This document shows, one piece after another, positions 25,177 to 34,353 of a stretch of DNA of 47,989 nucleotides. The number at the start of each line of letters is the position of its first letter. Position 1 is the first letter of the stretch. Position numbers and translations under genes: made by a program. Source of the DNA: Hymenobacter crusticola (lineage in GTDB: Bacteria > Bacteroidota > Bacteroidia > Cytophagales > Hymenobacteraceae); contig NZ_MTSE01000029.1 in assembly GCF_002154225.1 (NCBI RefSeq), positions 1-47,989 of the forward strand, written 5' to 3'. A model generated the notes under the pieces. That model saw nothing but the letters and a program-made list of their open reading frames with translations, was not told the origin of the DNA and searched no databases.

Positions 25177-27070
25177 CGTCTACTCCGTTGCGCAGATTTT
25201 CAACGAACGGCTGTTCGTCATTCCCGACTACCAGCGTGGCTATGCCTGGCGCGAAAAGCAGTGCGAGGAGTTAATGGAAGATATTGAGTTGCTGCCGTCT
25301 GGTAAAGAGCACTACACCGGCACGCTGGTGCTCCACCCGCAGCCAACCGAACCTGCCGCCGCCCGCGACGGCAAGACTTATCATTACTTCCACGTGGTAG
25401 ATGGTCAGCAGCGGCTTACTACGCTTACTATTCTATTGCGGGTGCTGCGCCAAGCTATTCTCGATAATGGCGACGAAGAGCTAGCGATGGGCATTGCGGG
25501 GTCTTTCCTTTCTGCTAAGCGTAAGTCCACCACCGCTGAGCCGCTCTACAAGCTCACACTCAACCAAGACTGCCGCGACTTCTTTGTTGCGAACATCTTA
25601 AACCAACAGCCCGACCTGTTAGGCGAACGAATTTCCTCGCATACACGCTTGGCGCGGGCGCGAGCCTATTTCGAAAAGTATTTTACCACGCAGCAAACGC
25701 AGCTCAATGCCGACGAGTACACGGCTTGGCTAGAAGAAATACACGATAAAGTCACTCAGAAGCTGAAAGTGTCGCTTTACGAAGTGGACACAGCCGCCGA
25801 TGTAGGAGTCATTTTCGAAGTAATGAATAACCGGGGCAAGTCGCTCTCGGAATTGGAAAAGGTAAAAAACTACCTGCTTTACCTCACCTCCAAGCTTGAA
25901 GTATCGCCGGAGGCCGCCAAAGGTCTGACCGACCGCATCAACGAGGCTTGGCGTGTCATCTTCGAAACCCTGATGGCGGCCCGTCTCGGTGGCGAGCGCG
26001 AAGACCAGCTGCTACGGGCGCACTGGTTCATGGCTTGCGACCCCAGCAAAAAGGATTGGAATGGCAGCAACTCGATAAAAAGCCGGTACAGCCTTAAAAA
26101 GTATCCCGCTGACCATTCCGGCCTCTATGCCGACGTTGAGCAGTACGTCGAGTCACTGCAAAATAGCGCCTTGGCCTTTGCTGACATCGAAGCCCCTAGC
26201 CGCACCGATGCGTTCAATAATATCACGGATGTCGCCCTGCGGCAGCGCATCCGGCAGTGGAGTATTCGCTTGCGCCGGCTCGGCACCACAGCATCATTCT
26301 GGCCCTTGCTGCTAGCCTGCCGCTTGCGCTACCACCGTGGCTCCGAAGCAGCCAACTATGCTGCGTTGGCCGAAGTCTGCGAAAAGTACGCTTTTCGGGT
26401 GTACAGCGGTATGGTTAAGCGCCGGGCTGATACTGGCCAGGCTGCGCTGTTTCGCTTGGCTCATCGCTTGTACACAAAGCAGGCTAGCTTTGAGAGCGTA
26501 GAATACTCGGTGAAAGAGAGTCTAGCCTATTACTCCAACAATACCGCTTTTCGCGCTTCGCTAGCGCTCGACGAAGACGAAACGGAATACAGCTACTGGT
26601 GGTCGGCACTACGCTACTTTCTCTACGAATATGAAGAGCACCTACTAGCAAAAGCTGGAAACCCAATGGTAGTGCCGTGGGAGGATTTTAGCAACCGCGA
26701 CCTGAGCGAAACCATTGAGCACATTTTGCCCCAAACGCCGACCAATAAGTATTGGACGTCGCGCTTCACGCCCCGCCAGCGCAAGCGCTATATCCATAAT
26801 TTGGGCAACCTCTGCCTCACCTTCAACAACTCTGCCTACTCCAATCACGGCTTTGACGTGAAAAAAGACCCCTGTAGCGAGCCGCATAAGTGCTACGCTC
26901 ATTCGGTGCTGGCCCAGGAACGCGAGCTAGCTAAGCAACCCGAATGGACGCCGGCCACCATTGATGCTCGCCGCGCCCGCCTGGTCGAGTGGGCTCTTAC
27001 CCGGTGGGCCGTGCCAGGCCTGCCCGAAGAGGTGGCTGAGGAAGTACTGGAAGAAGAAGCCGACAATTAA
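25166..27070 (+). CDS. DUF262/DUF1524 protein embedded in the helicase-methylase-ATPase operon
   Basis: A 634-residue GmrSD-like protein. IPDYQRGYAW begins at residue 19, DGQQRLTTL at residue 79 (ParB-like DUF262 nucleotidase motif), and IEHILPQ with His519 begins the DUF1524 HNH nuclease, completed by HNLGNLCLTFNNSAYSN. The acidic tail ends in EEVAEEVLEEEADN. The ATG lies inside the helicase gene (11-bp overlap), so it is translationally coupled and belongs to the operon; it is not a chance neighbour. GmrSD-family enzymes use NTP hydrolysis to gate cleavage of modified DNA. Here it might serve as the nuclease effector or protect the locus against modified phages. It differs strongly from the DUF262 protein at 13499-15367. 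Confidence 0.9.
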   Translation: MPNNVYSVAQIFNERLFVIPDYQRGYAWREKQCEELMEDIELLPSGKEHYTGTLVLHPQPTEPAAARDGKTYHYFHVVDGQQRLTTLTILLRVLRQAILDNGDEELAMGIAGSFLSAKRKSTTAEPLYKLTLNQDCRDFFVANILNQQPDLLGERISSHTRLARARAYFEKYFTTQQTQLNADEYTAWLEEIHDKVTQKLKVSLYEVDTAADVGVIFEVMNNRGKSLSELEKVKNYLLYLTSKLEVSPEAAKGLTDRINEAWRVIFETLMAARLGGEREDQLLRAHWFMACDPSKKDWNGSNSIKSRYSLKKYPADHSGLYADVEQYVESLQNSALAFADIEAPSRTDAFNNITDVALRQRIRQWSIRLRRLGTTASFWPLLLACRLRYHRGSEAANYAALAEVCEKYAFRVYSGMVKRRADTGQAALFRLAHRLYTKQASFESVEYSVKESLAYYSNNTAFRASLALDEDETEYSYWWSALRYFLYEYEEHLLAKAGNPMVVPWEDFSNRDLSETIEHILPQTPTNKYWTSRFTPRQRKRYIHNLGNLCLTFNNSAYSNHGFDVKKDPCSEPHKCYAHSVLAQERELAKQPEWTPATIDARRARLVEWALTRWAVPGLPEEVAEEVLEEEADN

Positions 27071-27112
27071 CGATTTAGTACTTACCACAACTACCTGTAC
27101 TCAATACCATCT

Positions 27113-27150
27113 GGCTCCCCTCACTTTTGGAGAGGGGCCGGGGTGAGGTT
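27113..27150. repeat. REP-like intergenic element, copy 1
   Basis: CCCCTC-acttttg-GAGAGGGG followed by CCGGGGTGAGG, the pattern of a short GC-rich intergenic element seen widely in Bacteroidota (general knowledge, not searched). A relative is at 30351-30389. Confidence 0.5.
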
Positions 27151-27173
27151 CCCCGACTGTACGAAACCAAATT

Positions 27174-30100
27174 ATGCATCCCTATCCTAAGCGCCTTATT
27201 GAGGTTGACCTTCCCATTAAGCGCATATCTGCCCACAGTAGCCGCGAGAAAAAAGGTAATCGCCACGGCCATATTTCCACGCTCCACACTTGGTGGGCCC
27301 GCCGCCCCCTAGCAGCCTGCCGTGCAGTGCTCTGCGCTACCCTATGGCCGGACCCCGCCGATGCTTCCTGCCCTCCAGCATTCGTAGCAGCTGCCACCAC
27401 GGCTTTGCAAGCCTGGACCCAATCTGACCTCATCGGTCTGCGCTCAGCCGAGAGCCAGACCCTGCTGGTGCAAGCCCATAACAAGCCCGCTACCTTCGAT
27501 AACAAGCTTTGCCTACGTACCGGCCTGCTCGATTTTATCGCCGACTTCGCATCCTGGGATAACTCCACGCAGACCAATTACCTGTACACGGCCCAAACGC
27601 TTACCCAGGCAGCCCATGAGGCCCTAGGTGGCGTACCCGGCACCCGTCCGCTTGTCGTAGACCCCTTTGCCGGTGGCGGGTCCATTCCACTCGAAGCCTT
27701 GCGGGTAGGGGCTGATGCTTTTGCCTCCGACCTCAACCCAATTCCGGTGCTGCTCAATAAGGTGCAGCTCGAATATATTCCTAAGTACGGCCGCCGCTTG
27801 GCCGAAGAAGTGCGCAAGTGGGGAGCATGGATGAAAGCTGAGGCTGACCTTGAGTTAAGCAAGTATTATCCCTCTATTTCTGAGCCTACTGCATCCCTCT
27901 ATGCACCTCAAATTCCAGAAATCATTGAACGTGCTGGACGAAAATGGCATTTGCACCGCGTTGTAGGAGAAATGCCAATCGCTTATTTATGGGCTCGTAC
28001 TATCGTATGCGAAGGACCTGCTTGCGGAGCTACAGTACCATTGATGCGTAGCACTTATTTAGCTAAGAAAAAGAAGGTCAAAGTCGGATTATTAATAACA
28101 GCAGACCGTTTGAAAAAAACGGTTCAAATGGACTTAACAGATAATATTCTTGAAGCTGATACCGGTGGTACCGTGCTTAAAGGGAATGTTCGTTGTCCTT
28201 GCTGTAGCCACGTAACACCCGTTGCTGCCGTACGCCGCCAATTAAAAGCGCGGAGTGGTGGCGCTAATGATGCGCGTTTATTAGCAGTTGTAACAACTTT
28301 ACATACTGAACGGGTAAGTGCTGGTAAGACAGAGCTTTATAAAGAATCTGGTCGTTACTATAGGATGCCACAAGGTTCAGATTTTGAGGCTATTAAGTTG
28401 TCCGAACAAAATCTAGATGCTCTTAAGAAGCAACACGATGGGCCTTTTAGTTTACTACCTAATGAATCGCTTCCAGTAAACCCTGGGGCGAAGGATACCA
28501 CATTAGGGATGCGGGTACAGGGATATGGAATGGATACTTGGGATAAGCTTTTCACTTATCGCCAGTTGAATGCCATCACGACGTTAATTAATCAACTAGG
28601 CGCGTTGCCTTTATCTGAGGAAACGGATGCTGGTCTTGCTCAAGCTATAAAAACTTGCATAGGCCTTGCCGTTAACAGGCAAGTTGATGCTTCTTCATCT
28701 TTATGTCGGTGGCATAACACAGGTGAAAAAAACACTGCCACCTTTGGTCGTCAAGCACTTCCCATTGTTTGGGACTTTTGTGAGGTCGCAATCACCTCTA
28801 ATTCATCGGGTGGATTCTTAGGCGCAATTGATTGGGTGGCTGATGTATTAGAGAAAAATACTATTAAAATAACTGGTGTTGGAAGCTCTTTGCAGGCGTC
28901 GGCTGCTGCTCATTTATTGCCAACTGATAGCGTACAGTATTTTTTCAGCGACCCCCCATACTACGACGCGGTTCCTTACGCCGACTTGTCTGATTATTTC
29001 TACGTATGGCTTCGGCGTAGCATCGGTGGTATACATCCTAGTATTTTCAAGGAATCCTTGACAAATAAGGTTGACGAGTGCATTAAGGACGAGCTAAAAG
29101 GCAAAACTAAAGCCTATTTCGAGGCTACCATGCAGCAGGCAATGACCGAAGGCCGCCGCATTGTTGAGCCTAGCGGTCTGGGCGTAATCGTATTTGCGCA
29201 CAAATCCACGGCTGGTTGGGAAACTCAGCTCCAATCTATGATTACTGCTGGCTGGGTATTCACCGGCTCCTGGCCCATCGACACGGAGATGAGTACTCGC
29301 TTGCGCGCCAAAGACTCAGCTGCGCTGGCTTCTTCCATCCATCTTGTGTGCCGCCCCCGCGAAAACCCCGATGGCTCGCTCATTACCGACTCTGTGGGCG
29401 ACTGGCGCGACGTGCTGCGCGAGCTACCCCGCCGCATCCACGAATGGATGCCCCGCCTTGCCCAAGAGGGGGTAGTTGGTGCTGACGCCATCTTTGCCTG
29501 CCTCGGCCCAGCGTTAGAAATCTTCAGCCAGTATGCCCGTGTCGAGAAGCCTAACGGCGATGTAGTAAAGCTGCGCGAATATCTCGAACAGGTGTGGGCC
29601 GCTGTCAGCCAGGAAGCGCTCAACCAACTCTTCGCCGGCACCGATGCCCGCGGCTTCGAGGAAGATGCCCGCCTCACCGCCATGTGGCTCTGGACGCTCT
29701 CGGCCGCCGCGCCCGCCGCCAGCTCCGAGGACGACGAGGAAGTTGACGACGAAGAAGACGAAGATGCCCGCCCCGCTGCCAAGAAGAAACTTGCTGGTTT
29801 CGTGCTCGATTACGATACCGCCCGTAAAATTTCCCAGGGCCTCGGGGCTAGCCTCGCCGACCTCACTGGCCTTGTGCAGGTGAAAGGCAACCAGGCCCGC
29901 TTGTTGCCCGTGTCTGAGCGCACTGCCACCCTCTTCGGCCAGGACAGCCTCCGGACCCCCGAGCCGGTCCGCCGCAAGAAGGTTTCGCAGCTTGCCCTGA
30001 CCTTTGAAGAGCCATCTAACGGTACTGACCTGGCCGAAGAATCCGCGTCCGCCTACGAACTGCCCGAGCTGAAAATCACCAACGTCGGCCGCACCGTGCT

Positions 30101-30302
30101 CGACCGGCTCCACCAGGCCATGTTGCTCTTCCAAAGTGGCCGCACCGAAGCCCTAAAACGCTTCTTAGTCGAAGACGGTGCCGGTCAGGATGAGCGGTTC
30201 TGGAAGCTGGCCCAGGCCCTCAATGCGCTCTACCCCAAAGACAGCCCCGAGCGCCGCTGGGTAGAAGCCGTTCAGACCTACAAGAAAAGCCTCGGCCTCT
30301 AA
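27174..30302 (+). CDS. DUF1156 adenine-type DNA methyltransferase (Hma-type)
   Basis: A 1042-residue modification enzyme. DUF1156 is at the N-terminus (KRLIEVDLPIKRISAHSSREK...HISTLHTWWARRPLAACRA). The SAM-binding motif DPFAGGGSIPLEAL begins at Asp163 and the catalytic DPPYY at Asp593, so the order is FxGxG-type motif before DPPY, as in N6-adenine/N4-cytosine methylases. A probable zinc ribbon lies between them (CEGPAC at 279-284; CPCC at 341-344). The C-terminal third contains an acidic stretch (about residues 850-865) and a helical tail. The segment for residues ~226-592 is clearly AT-richer than both flanks. ATG at 27174 gives the family's usual N-terminus. Expected role: methylate host or plasmid DNA to mark self. 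Confidence 0.92.
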   Translation: MHPYPKRLIEVDLPIKRISAHSSREKKGNRHGHISTLHTWWARRPLAACRAVLCATLWPDPADASCPPAFVAAATTALQAWTQSDLIGLRSAESQTLLVQAHNKPATFDNKLCLRTGLLDFIADFASWDNSTQTNYLYTAQTLTQAAHEALGGVPGTRPLVVDPFAGGGSIPLEALRVGADAFASDLNPIPVLLNKVQLEYIPKYGRRLAEEVRKWGAWMKAEADLELSKYYPSISEPTASLYAPQIPEIIERAGRKWHLHRVVGEMPIAYLWARTIVCEGPACGATVPLMRSTYLAKKKKVKVGLLITADRLKKTVQMDLTDNILEADTGGTVLKGNVRCPCCSHVTPVAAVRRQLKARSGGANDARLLAVVTTLHTERVSAGKTELYKESGRYYRMPQGSDFEAIKLSEQNLDALKKQHDGPFSLLPNESLPVNPGAKDTTLGMRVQGYGMDTWDKLFTYRQLNAITTLINQLGALPLSEETDAGLAQAIKTCIGLAVNRQVDASSSLCRWHNTGEKNTATFGRQALPIVWDFCEVAITSNSSGGFLGAIDWVADVLEKNTIKITGVGSSLQASAAAHLLPTDSVQYFFSDPPYYDAVPYADLSDYFYVWLRRSIGGIHPSIFKESLTNKVDECIKDELKGKTKAYFEATMQQAMTEGRRIVEPSGLGVIVFAHKSTAGWETQLQSMITAGWVFTGSWPIDTEMSTRLRAKDSAALASSIHLVCRPRENPDGSLITDSVGDWRDVLRELPRRIHEWMPRLAQEGVVGADAIFACLGPALEIFSQYARVEKPNGDVVKLREYLEQVWAAVSQEALNQLFAGTDARGFEEDARLTAMWLWTLSAAAPAASSEDDEEVDDEEDEDARPAAKKKLAGFVLDYDTARKISQGLGASLADLTGLVQVKGNQARLLPVSERTATLFGQDSLRTPEPVRRKKVSQLALTFEEPSNGTDLAEESASAYELPELKITNVGRTVLDRLHQAMLLFQSGRTEALKRFLVEDGAGQDERFWKLAQALNALYPKDSPERRWVEAVQTYKKSLGL

Positions 30303-30350
30303 TTTTAACGTCCATTTATTCGGTATCGCCTCTCATCTCTTATTTTCCGG

Positions 30351-30389
30351 TTCCCTTCTCTTTATTAGGAAGGGAGCTGGAGAGTAAGG
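30351..30389. repeat. REP-like intergenic element, copy 2
   Basis: TTCCCTTCTC-tttatta-GGAAGGGA followed by GCTGGAGAGTAAGG. It is organised like the element at 27113-27150 and lies in the other operon gap of about 100 bp, before the DUF499 gene. The 3' part diverges in sequence. Confidence 0.4.
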
Positions 30390-30419
30390 CACTCGTCTAG
30401 AGGTTTCCAATTACAAGTT

Positions 30420-33338
30420 ATGCCCCTCAAATCCTGGCATCAGGTCATCGACCCCCGCGACGACCTCAAAGAAGGCAAGCCACTCGATACCTCCGAATTC
30501 GCCGTCAACCTCGACCACGTGCGCCGCGGTACCGCACCCGATGACTACGTCGATGCCGAGCGGTTTTTCCAGCGCACCTACCTCACCGAAAATCTGCTTG
30601 ACATGGCCGCCCAAACTGTGCGGCGGCTCAGCGGTATCACCACCGAAACCACACCGGTTTTCAACCTGGCTACGCAGTTTGGTGGTGGCAAAACGCACTC
30701 ACTCACCCTGCTCTGGCACCTAGCCAAGCTCGGTACGCGGGCGCTGCATTATCAGGATGTCGACCGCATCACGCGCCGCGCCGGCGTGTCTGAGATTCCT
30801 ACGGCTATCCCTGCCGTATTTGTTGGTACCGAGTTTAGCTCCGTCTCTGGGCGTGGAGAGCCTGGCGAGCCCATACGTCGTACTCCCTGGGGCGAAATGG
30901 CCTTCCAGCTCCACGGGGCCGAAGGCTTCGAGTTGGTGCGGGCCCACGACGATGCAATGGTGCCCCCAGCCGGCGACGACCTCAACAAGTTGTTTCGGCC
31001 CGACCAGCCCTACCTGTTGCTGTTCGATGAATTGCTCAACTACGTCAGCAACCATCGGCACTACCACGACATGGGTGCGCAGCTTTACAACTTCATGCAG
31101 ACGCTCACCGAGTTTGTGCGAAGCCGCAAGAACATCGTTTTAGCCGTTTGTATCCCAGCCTCCGAGCTGGAAATGAATCCCCAGGACCAGGCCGACTACG
31201 AGCGCTTCAAGAAAATGCTCGACCGTCTAGGCAAACCCATGTTCATGTCGGCCGGACGCGAAACCACTGAAATAATTCGCCGTCGTCTCTTTAACTGGAC
31301 TGGCCTGCCTGCCGAGGCCAAGCCCATTATCACGCAATACGTTGACTGGGTGCGCGAGCATCGTAGCCAGCTACCCGGCACCTTCAACGTCGATGCCGCC
31401 CGCGAGCAGTTCGAAGCCAGCTACCCCTTCCATCCCCAGGTCCTGTCCTTGTTTGAGCGTAAGTGGCAGTCACTACCCCGCTTCCAGCAAACCCGTGGTA
31501 TCCTGCGTTTACTCGCCTTGTGGGTAGCCCGTGCCTATCAGGATGGCTACAAAGGAAGCGCTAAAGAGCCCCTTATTACCCTCGGCACGGCCCCCCTCGA
31601 AGATTCTGGCTTCCGCGCTGCCGTATTCGAGCAGTTAGGCGAAAACCGGTTAGAAGCTGCCGTGTCCACCGACATTGCCGGCAACAAAAATTCCCACGCC
31701 CGTCGGCTCGATGACGAAGCAATTGATGGTGTCAAGAAGGCTCGCCTGCACCGCAAGTGTGCTACCACCATATTCTTTGAGTCTAACGGAGGTATGGCCA
31801 ACGGCCAGGCCACACTACCTGAAATCAAGTTCTCGCTCGGTGAGCCCGACCTTGACATCGGCTTAGTTGATGGCGTCATGCAGTCGCTACTCGATAGCTG
31901 CTACTACCTCACAGCCCATGGTAATAAGTTCAAATTTTCAACTCAGGAAAACCTAATCAAGCGCTTCACTGACCGCCGAGCTGGCATCGCGCCGCCCCGC
32001 GTGCAGGAGTTGGTTGATGCCGAAGTCCGCAAGGTATTCGAAAAAGGCCAGGGTTTTGAGCGTATTCTGTTCCCCGAAAAGAGCGGCCACGTGCCTGACC
32101 GTCCAGTGCTCACGCTGGTAGTCATGCACCCTAGCCGCCGCCTAGCTTACCCCGAAACCCGTGCCTTGCTCGACGACCTAGCCCGCCACAGTAGCCAAAC
32201 TACCCGTGCCTACCGTAGCGCCTTGATTTTCGCTGTTGCTGATGACGATGCTCCCCTGCGCGAAGAAGCTCGCAACATTTTGGCCTGGGATGATATCGAC
32301 GCCGATGCCGAAGAATTGCATTTCGAACCCGAGCAACGTCGCCAAATCAAAGCTAACGCTCTACGCGCCCACAAAGACCTGTCTGAAAAGGTCTGGAACG
32401 TTTACAATACCCTCTTCTATCTCGACAAAAAGAGCGAGTTACTGGAAGACAGCCTCGGCCGCATCCACAGTAGCCAAGCTGCTAGCCTGGCCGGCTATTA
32501 TCTGACGTACTTATCCAGCAAGAGTGAGATTTCCGAGGAAGTAAGCCCCGGTTTCCTGACCCGCAACTGGCCCCCGGCCTTCACTGAGTGGAGTACCCGC
32601 AACGTGCGCGATGCGTTCTACGCTTCTCCCTTGTTCCCTAGGCTGCTCAAGGCAGACGCCCTGCGCGCCACCATTGCCTTAGGAGTCACCGGCGGTCAGC
32701 TAGCTTATGTTGGCCCCAAGAATGCCAGCGGTAAGTATGACCCGTTCTACTTCGACCATCCCCTTAGCGCTAGCGACATTGAAATCTCCGACGATGTCTT
32801 CATTCTGACTAAGGAAGAAGCTAAACGCCACATTGAGCCCCGGCAGCTCACCACGTTACGCATTGTTCCGTCGCAGCACAGCACCGAGCCATCTCTTACC
32901 TATACCTTCTTGGCCAACGGCTTCGACCAGCACGGCGATGCTTTCGCCTTGCCTGGTCCCGTCACCTGGTCCACCACCGCCGGCTTCATTGATGCCTTGG
33001 GTAAGCTCACAGTGGGAGAGGACGAAGGTACGTTTACCGTCACCGCCCAGTGCGCCGACCTGTCTGCCACCGCCACCGTCAGCGTCGCCCGCCGCGCAGC
33101 AACCAAAGCCGCCGAGTCTAACCCTGCTACTACCCGCACCCGCAAACTCGCATGGTCCGGCATTGTGCAGCCTAGCTCATGGATGCAGCTCTATATGAAG
33201 GTTCTGGCCCGCCACGGTGCCAATCCTAAATTGAAAATCAACGTCCGTTTCGAATTGGACGACGAAGCTTTAAGCGACCAGCAGCGTGAAGAAACCCGCA
33301 CTGCGCTAAAAGAGCTAGGGCTTGGGGATTTAGAATAA
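30420..33338 (+). CDS. DUF499 ATPase (Hma-type)
   Basis: A 972-residue AAA-like ATPase. Walker A GGGKTHSL begins at residue 88 (invariant Lys91) and Walker B LLLFDELLNYV has Asp203-Glu204, both fitting DUF499. The middle and C-terminal parts are typical of the family (for example a late strand-rich segment TYTFLANGFDQHGDAFALPGPVTWSTT, which looks like an Ig-like or beta-sandwich insertion). The ATG at 30420 opens MPLKSWHQVIDPRDDL. It is the last gene of the four-gene operon. DUF499 proteins recur beside DUF1156 methylases in defence islands; I infer ATP-dependent DNA sensing or remodelling together with the helicase. The stop is followed within 75 bp by a hairpin. Confidence 0.9.
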   Translation: MPLKSWHQVIDPRDDLKEGKPLDTSEFAVNLDHVRRGTAPDDYVDAERFFQRTYLTENLLDMAAQTVRRLSGITTETTPVFNLATQFGGGKTHSLTLLWHLAKLGTRALHYQDVDRITRRAGVSEIPTAIPAVFVGTEFSSVSGRGEPGEPIRRTPWGEMAFQLHGAEGFELVRAHDDAMVPPAGDDLNKLFRPDQPYLLLFDELLNYVSNHRHYHDMGAQLYNFMQTLTEFVRSRKNIVLAVCIPASELEMNPQDQADYERFKKMLDRLGKPMFMSAGRETTEIIRRRLFNWTGLPAEAKPIITQYVDWVREHRSQLPGTFNVDAAREQFEASYPFHPQVLSLFERKWQSLPRFQQTRGILRLLALWVARAYQDGYKGSAKEPLITLGTAPLEDSGFRAAVFEQLGENRLEAAVSTDIAGNKNSHARRLDDEAIDGVKKARLHRKCATTIFFESNGGMANGQATLPEIKFSLGEPDLDIGLVDGVMQSLLDSCYYLTAHGNKFKFSTQENLIKRFTDRRAGIAPPRVQELVDAEVRKVFEKGQGFERILFPEKSGHVPDRPVLTLVVMHPSRRLAYPETRALLDDLARHSSQTTRAYRSALIFAVADDDAPLREEARNILAWDDIDADAEELHFEPEQRRQIKANALRAHKDLSEKVWNVYNTLFYLDKKSELLEDSLGRIHSSQAASLAGYYLTYLSSKSEISEEVSPGFLTRNWPPAFTEWSTRNVRDAFYASPLFPRLLKADALRATIALGVTGGQLAYVGPKNASGKYDPFYFDHPLSASDIEISDDVFILTKEEAKRHIEPRQLTTLRIVPSQHSTEPSLTYTFLANGFDQHGDAFALPGPVTWSTTAGFIDALGKLTVGEDEGTFTVTAQCADLSATATVSVARRAATKAAESNPATTRTRKLAWSGIVQPSSWMQLYMKVLARHGANPKLKINVRFELDDEALSDQQREETRTALKELGLGDLE

Positions 33339-33409
33339 CCGCAGCTTTCATAGGAGCATAACAAGAGTTGAACCGAAAACAACGGCAAGTAAATTCGAGA
33401 TATGATAGT

Positions 33410-33456
33410 ATTTCAAAAACGTGCGTTTTAAGGTTCTTCAGCACAGTTTTTGAAAT
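33410..33456. repeat. 15-bp stem inverted repeat at the end of the defence operon
   Basis: ATTTCAAAAACGTGC (33410-33424) pairs with GCAC-a-GTTTTTGAAAT (33441-33456) with one bulged A and a 16-nt loop. No T-run follows on the plus strand. It could be a structured 3' end, an operator or an element end. No gene lies between 33339 and 33591. Confidence 0.55.
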
Positions 33457-33591
33457 GGGACGTTTTAGCGGGCTATCTGCCCCCGGCCTGTTCGTCACCG
33501 ATTAACCTAGCCAGAGTTTGTCTCATTTCCTGTTCTCACGAATCAATGACTCACTATCTTCTAGCTCGTTGACTTCTTGAGAATACTCCAT

Positions 33592-34060
33592 GTGATTCTC
33601 GGCTACGCCCGCGTAAGCATCTCAGACCAACAATTGCGTTTGCAGACGGATGCCCTGCATACTTACGGCTGCACGGAGGTGATGCAGGGAAAGTTGCTTC
33701 TAGCAAAGAGCGTCCAGTACTATAGTGCCTTCTGGCGCAGCTACAACACGGCGACACGCTCGTGATTGGAAGCTGGACACTTGTTCGCCTCACTGGCAGA
33801 GTTTGCGCGCGACTTGATTCGCGAGCGAATCAAAGCCGTGGCTGACCGCAGTCCAGGCTCAATGAAGTCAAGCTTTTCGGAGTAAACTATGATTAAAGTG
33901 CAGGCAGCGAAGACGCTCTACCTGCAACAGGACAATAGCATGAACGAAATTGGGCAACTGCTGGGCATGGGCCTAGTGACCATATACTGCTGCTCTGCTT
34001 ACCTGAGCATGTCACTGGCGAGCCCGCCACGCCTTCTCCCGCTTGGCGTAGGATTATGTC
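33592..34060 (+). pseudogene. Decayed serine resolvase/invertase gene
   Basis: The first frame reads GYARVSISDQQLRLQTDALHTYGCTEVMQ, with the catalytic-Ser motif of small serine recombinases, then breaks. GDTLVI and later LAEFARDLIRERIKAVADRS follow in shifted frames, and after a stop comes the C-terminal helix-turn-helix (AAKTLYLQQDNSMNEIGQLLGMGLVTIY). At least two frameshifts and a stop are present, and the segment holding the second half of the catalytic domain is shortened. It cannot give an active enzyme. Probably a remnant of a transposon or plasmid-resolution cassette. Confidence 0.8.
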
Positions 34061-34353
34061 TACTCCCGTGTATTGATACAAGACGTTGATTACCAGCTGC
34101 AATTAGTTCTATGATCCTGCAATGATGAGATAGTGCAGAAGTGTATTTCAATGAATAGTACCTACAAAGATAAATCGCAGTGGTAGTTACAGCCTAACCT
34201 ACATTATTTGAGTTCTTCGACCAATATTGTGAGGTGCTAAGTGACCATAGATTTGCATTTAACATCTTACACAACTATGGAACAGTCTTTAACTGGCTAC
34301 AAAATTTCGAGCGACACTGCAGCAAGGGATTACTCTGCCTAGCCATTTACTAT

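Noticed and set aside
13499..27070. Recent duplication of the two DUF262 genes
   Set aside because: Only the catalytic motifs agree (DGQQR, HILPQ); the rest differs widely, so they are separate family members.
29514..30134. Minus-strand frame opposite the methylase C-terminus
   Set aside because: A shadow of GC-rich plus-strand coding DNA; no domain and no plausible start context.
21712..33338. DISARM or BREX system
   Set aside because: No DUF1998 or phospholipase D gene (DISARM) and no PglZ, BrxC or Lon-like gene (BREX). The DUF499 and DUF1156 pair fits the Hma type instead.
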